DNA from: Hydractinia symbiolongicarpus
Lineage: Eukaryota; Cnidaria; Hydrozoa; Anthoathecata; Hydractiniidae
NCBI RefSeq assembly: GCF_029227915.1
Contig: NC_079883.1
Coordinates: forward strand, 29,266,001-29,330,000
Length of the DNA: 64,000 nucleotides
Direction: 5' to 3'
Below are positions 60,341-64,000 of this stretch, piece by piece. The translations under genes and the position numbers were made by a program. How positions within the stretch are numbered: the stretch's first letter is position 1; each line of letters begins with the position of its first letter. The notes below the pieces were generated by a model, which worked only from the letters and a program-made list of their open reading frames with translations, was not told the DNA's origin and did no database searches.

Positions 60341-63300
60341 CGTGGCGGTATCAATCCGTTTGAGATACAACGGCTGCGTCACATACTCGTACCAACATGT
60401 ATTTACTGACATTTTTCCGATATTACTAAGTTATATCGCTTTTAACAATGAAATGATTGACTGTGGGACTTAATTGAATTAACTTTGGCCTGTGACCTTA
60501 TAAATGTGATAAGTGAGCGAACTGGACTCCAAGAAATAACATTTTTCTTACTTTGACATAATTGTTGGAACTCAGCGATTGCACTTGGCGCTGTGGAAGC
60601 GCTTCATTTAAAAATTTAGATAATTAAGTCATTTTTTACTGTGGGACCAATCCCGGCCGTTATCGCGCCCTGAAGAAATAGAGACAGTTTCAAAAACTAC
60701 CTTTCAATGACGTTCTAACGGTATCAATCCATTTGAGTTACAACGGTTGCGTCACATATTCGTACCAGCATGTATTTAGTGATTTTTTTCCGATATCACT
60801 AAGTTGTATCGCTTTTAACAGTAAAGCGATTGACTGTGGGACTTAATTGAACTGATTCTGGACTGTGACCTTATAAATGCGGTAAATGAGCCAATTGGAC
60901 TCCAAGGAATAACATTCTTCTTAATTCGACATGATTGCTGGGATTCAGCGTGTACACTATGCTCTGTGTTAGCGTTTTTTTTAAAAATTTAGATAAATAA
61001 GTCTTTTTTTTCTGTGGGACCAATCCTGGCCGTTAGCACACACTGAAAAAATAGAGACATTCTCAAAAACTAAATCTCATTGACTTCGTGCCGGTATCAA
61101 TCCGTTTGAGATACAACGGTTGCGTCACATATTCGTACCAACATGTATTTAGTGATTTTTTTCTGATATTACTAAGTTATATCACTTTTAACAATGAAAT
61201 GATTGACTGTGGGACTTAATTGAATTAACTTTGGCCTGTGACCTTATATATGTGATAAGTGAGACAACTGGACTCCAAGAAATAACATTTTTCTTACTTT
61301 GACATAATTGTTGGAACTCAGCGATTGCACTTGGCGCTGTGGAAGCGCTTCATTTAAAAATTTAGATAATTAAGTCATTTTTTACTGTGGGACCAATCCC
61401 GGCCGTTATCGCGCCCTGAAGAAATAGAGACAGTTTCAAAAACTACCTTTCAATGACGTTCTAACGGTATCAATCCATTTGAGTTACAACGGTTGCGTCA
61501 CATATTCGTACCAACATGTATTTAGTGATTTTTTCCGATATTACTAAGTTGTATCGCTTTTAACAGTAAAGCGATTGACTGTGGGACTTAATTGAACTGA
61601 TTCTGGACTGTGACCTTATAAATGCGATAAATGAGCCAATTGGACTCCAAGGAATAACATTCTTCTTAATTCGACATGATTGCTGGGATTCAGCGTGTAC
61701 ACTATGCTCTGTGGTAGGGCTTTTTTAAAAAATTTGGATAAATAACTCTTTTTTTACTGTGGGACCAATCCTGGCCGTTAGCACTCACTGAAGAAATAGA
61801 GACATTCTCAAAAACTAAATCTCATTGACTTCGTGCCGGTATCAATCCGTTTGAGATACAACAGTTTCGTCACATCTTCGTACCAACATGTACTTACTGA
61901 CATTTTACGATATTACTAAGTTGTATCGCTTTTAACAATGAAATGATTGACTGTGGGACTTAATTGAACTAACTTTGGCCTTTGACCTTATAAATGTGAT
62001 AAGTGAGCCAAGTAGACTCCAAGAAATAACATTTTTCTTACTTTGATGTAATTGTTGGAACTCAGCGATTGCACTTGGCGCTGTGGAAGCGCTTCATTTA
62101 AAAATTTAGATAATTAAGTCATTTTTTACTGTGGGACCAATCCCGGCCGTTATCGCGCCCTGAAGAAATAGAGACAGTTTCAAAAACTATCTTTCAATGA
62201 CGTTCTAACGGTATCAATCCATTTGAGTTACAACGGTTGCGTCACATATTCGTACCAACATGTATTTAGTGATTTTTTTCCGATATTACTAAGTTGTATC
62301 GCTTTTAACAGTAAAGCGATTGACTGTGGGACTTAATTGAACTGATTCTGGACTGTGACCTTATAAATGCGATAAATGAGCCAATTGGACTCCAAGGAAT
62401 AACATTCTTCTTAATTCGACATGATTGCTGGGATTCAGCGTGTACACTATTCTCTGTGGTAGCGCTTTTTTTAAAAATTTAGATAAATAAGTCATTTTTT
62501 ACTGTGGGGCCAATCCTGGCCGTTAGCACACACTGAAGAAATAGAGACATTCTCAAAAACTAAATCTCATTGACTTCGTGCCGGTATCAATCCGTTTGAG
62601 ATACAACGGTTTTGTCACATCTTCGTACCAACATGTACTTACTGACATTTTACGATATTACTAAGTTGTATCGCTTTTAACAATGAAATGATTGACTGTG
62701 GGACTTAATTGAACTAACTTTGGCCTTTGACCTTATAAATGTGATAAGTGAGCCAAGTAGACTCCAAGAATTAACATTTTTCTTACTTTGATGTAATTGT
62801 TGGAACTCAGCGATTGCACTTGGCGCTGTGGAAGCGCTTCATTTAAAAATTTAGATAATTAAATCATTTTTTACTGTGGGACCAATCCCGGCCGTTATCG
62901 CGCCCTGAAGAAATAGAGACAGTTTCAAAAACTACATTTCAATGACGTTCTAACGGTATCAATCCATTTGAGTTACAACGGTTGCGTCACATATTCGTAC
63001 CAACATGTATTTTGTGATTTTTTTCCGATATTACTAAGTTGTATCGCTTTTAACAGTAAAGCGATTGACTGTGGGACTTAATTGAACTGATTCTGGACTG
63101 TGACCTTATAAATGCGATAAATGAGCCAATTGGACTCCAAGGAATAACATTTTTCTTAATTCGACATGATTGCTGGGATTCAGCGTGTACACTATGTTCT
63201 GTGGTAGGGCTTTTTTTAAAAATTTAGATAAATAAGTCTTTTTTTACTGTGGGACTAATCCTGGCCGTTAGCACGCACTGAAGAAATAGAGACATTCTCA

Positions 63301-64000
63301 AAAACTAAATCTCATTGACTTCGTGCCGGTATCAATCCGTTTGAGATACAACGGTTGCGTCACATCTTCGTACCAACATGTACTTACTGACATTTTTCCG
63401 ATATTACTAAGTTGTATCGCTTTTAACAATGAAATGATTGACTGTGGTACTTAATTGAACTAACTTTGGCCTTTGACCTTGTAAATGTGATAAGTGAGCC
63501 AACTAGACTCCAAGAAATAACATTTTTCTTACTTTGACATAATAGTTGGAACTCAGCGATTGCACTTGGCGCTGTGGAAGCGCTTCATTTAAAAATTAAG
63601 ATACTTAAGTCATTTTTTACTATGGGACCAATCCTAGCCGTTATTGCGCGCGGAAGAAATAGAGACAGATTCAAAAACTACCTTTCAATGACGTTCTAAC
63701 GGTATCAGTCCGTTTGAGTTACAACGGTTGCGTCACATATTCGTACCAGCATGTATTTAGTGATTTTTTTCCGATATCACTAAGTTGTATCGCTTTTAAC
63801 AGTAAAGCGATTGACTGTGGGACTTAATTGAACTGATTCTGGACTGTGACCTTATAAATGCGGTAAATGAGCCAATTGGACTCCAAGGAATAACATTCTT
63901 CTTAATTCGACATGATTGCTGGGATTCAGCGTGTACACTATGCTCTGTGGTAGCGGTTTTTTTAAAAATTTAGATAAATAAGTCTTTTTTTTCTGTGGGA
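60340..64000 (+). repeat. 745-bp dimeric higher-order repeat, about five units, open at window end
   Basis: Two alternating monomer types. CCGGTATCAATCCGTTTGAG occurs at 61091, 61836, 62581 and 63326, exactly 745 bp apart. One type has TTGAGATACAACGG, GAAATGATTGACTG and TGGAAGCGCTTC; the other has CCATTTGAGTTACAACGG, CAGTAAAGCGATTG and AGCGTGTACACTAT. Units differ by scattered substitutions. The array continues past the window. Confidence 0.9.

Larger units (their letters stand above)
38703..64000 (+). repeat. 372-bp tandem satellite array, right arm
   Basis: The same satellite resumes in phase directly after the LINE tail and runs to the end of the window. Up to about 39.2 kb and again at 41.6-43.9 kb its subtypes match those left of the LINE. 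From about 40.1 kb, and consistently beyond 45 kb, the subtypes differ: GAGACAATTGGACTCC, TCAGTCCGTTTGAG and TTGAGATACAACGG variants appear, with more single-base differences and small deletions between neighbours. The array therefore looks older or less homogenised toward the right, apart from freshly amplified blocks at 54.1-59.3 kb and 60.3-64 kb. Confidence 0.98.

Noticed and set aside
38703-64000. Further transposon fragments in the right arm
   Set aside because: Odd stretches such as the T run at 49728-49736 or the short monomers at 45.1 and 45.75 kb are explained by small indels in the satellite. No foreign sequence was found.

Overview
The window is one long tandem satellite array, AT-rich with a monomer of about 372 bp, interrupted by a single intact-looking non-LTR retrotransposon (LINE). 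No host gene, tRNA, rRNA or CRISPR array is visible. From array length divided by period I estimate about 159 monomers. They lie head to tail on the + strand, from base 1 to 33965 and from 38703 to 64000, and both ends of the window are still inside the array. This points to a eukaryotic, probably animal, heterochromatic or pericentromeric locus. The LINE is of the CR1/L2 type, with an ORF1 esterase domain and an APE endonuclease plus reverse transcriptase. From memory such elements are common in invertebrates such as cnidarians. The species cannot be fixed from the sequence.

The array is a mosaic of higher-order repeats (HORs), each readable from shared diagnostic variants at fixed offsets. 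At 1.5-13.8 kb a 13-mer (4843 bp) is followed by a 12-mer version (4471 bp) and a shorter third copy. At 16.2-23.75 kb two 3.05-kb blocks match at an offset of 4472 bp. At 23.1-29.1 kb there is an 8-mer (2981 bp) twice. At 29.4-39 kb the same offset of 2981 bp recurs, and the second copy carries the LINE. At 39.4-45.1 kb an 11-mer offset (4096 bp) surrounds a recent 745-bp dimer array. At 45-49 kb monomers carry internal deletions that have themselves been amplified. Between 49 and 53 kb the array is the most irregular. At 54.1-59.3 kb a 7-mer (2611 bp) occurs twice, and from 60.3 kb to the end the array is a clean 745-bp dimer. Several chimeric monomers mark unequal-exchange junctions.

The LINE (about 33966-38702, + strand) has a 74-bp 5' UTR with a DPE-like box. 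ORF1a encodes a basic N-terminus and a coiled coil, ORF1b a linker and an SGNH/GDSL-type esterase, and ORF2 the endonuclease, the reverse transcriptase and a C-terminal Cys motif. A 3' UTR with an 8-bp inverted repeat and a (GAAAA)4 tail follow. The three frames are each offset by -1, and each overlap contains a canonical -1 slippery heptamer (A AAA AAT, then T TTT TTA). Neither ORF1b nor ORF2 has an ATG near the start of its open frame. Either this element uses two programmed -1 frameshifts, or two homopolymer indels mimic them. A paralogous empty copy of the insertion site at about 30979-30984 shows that the element arrived after the local 8-monomer duplication.
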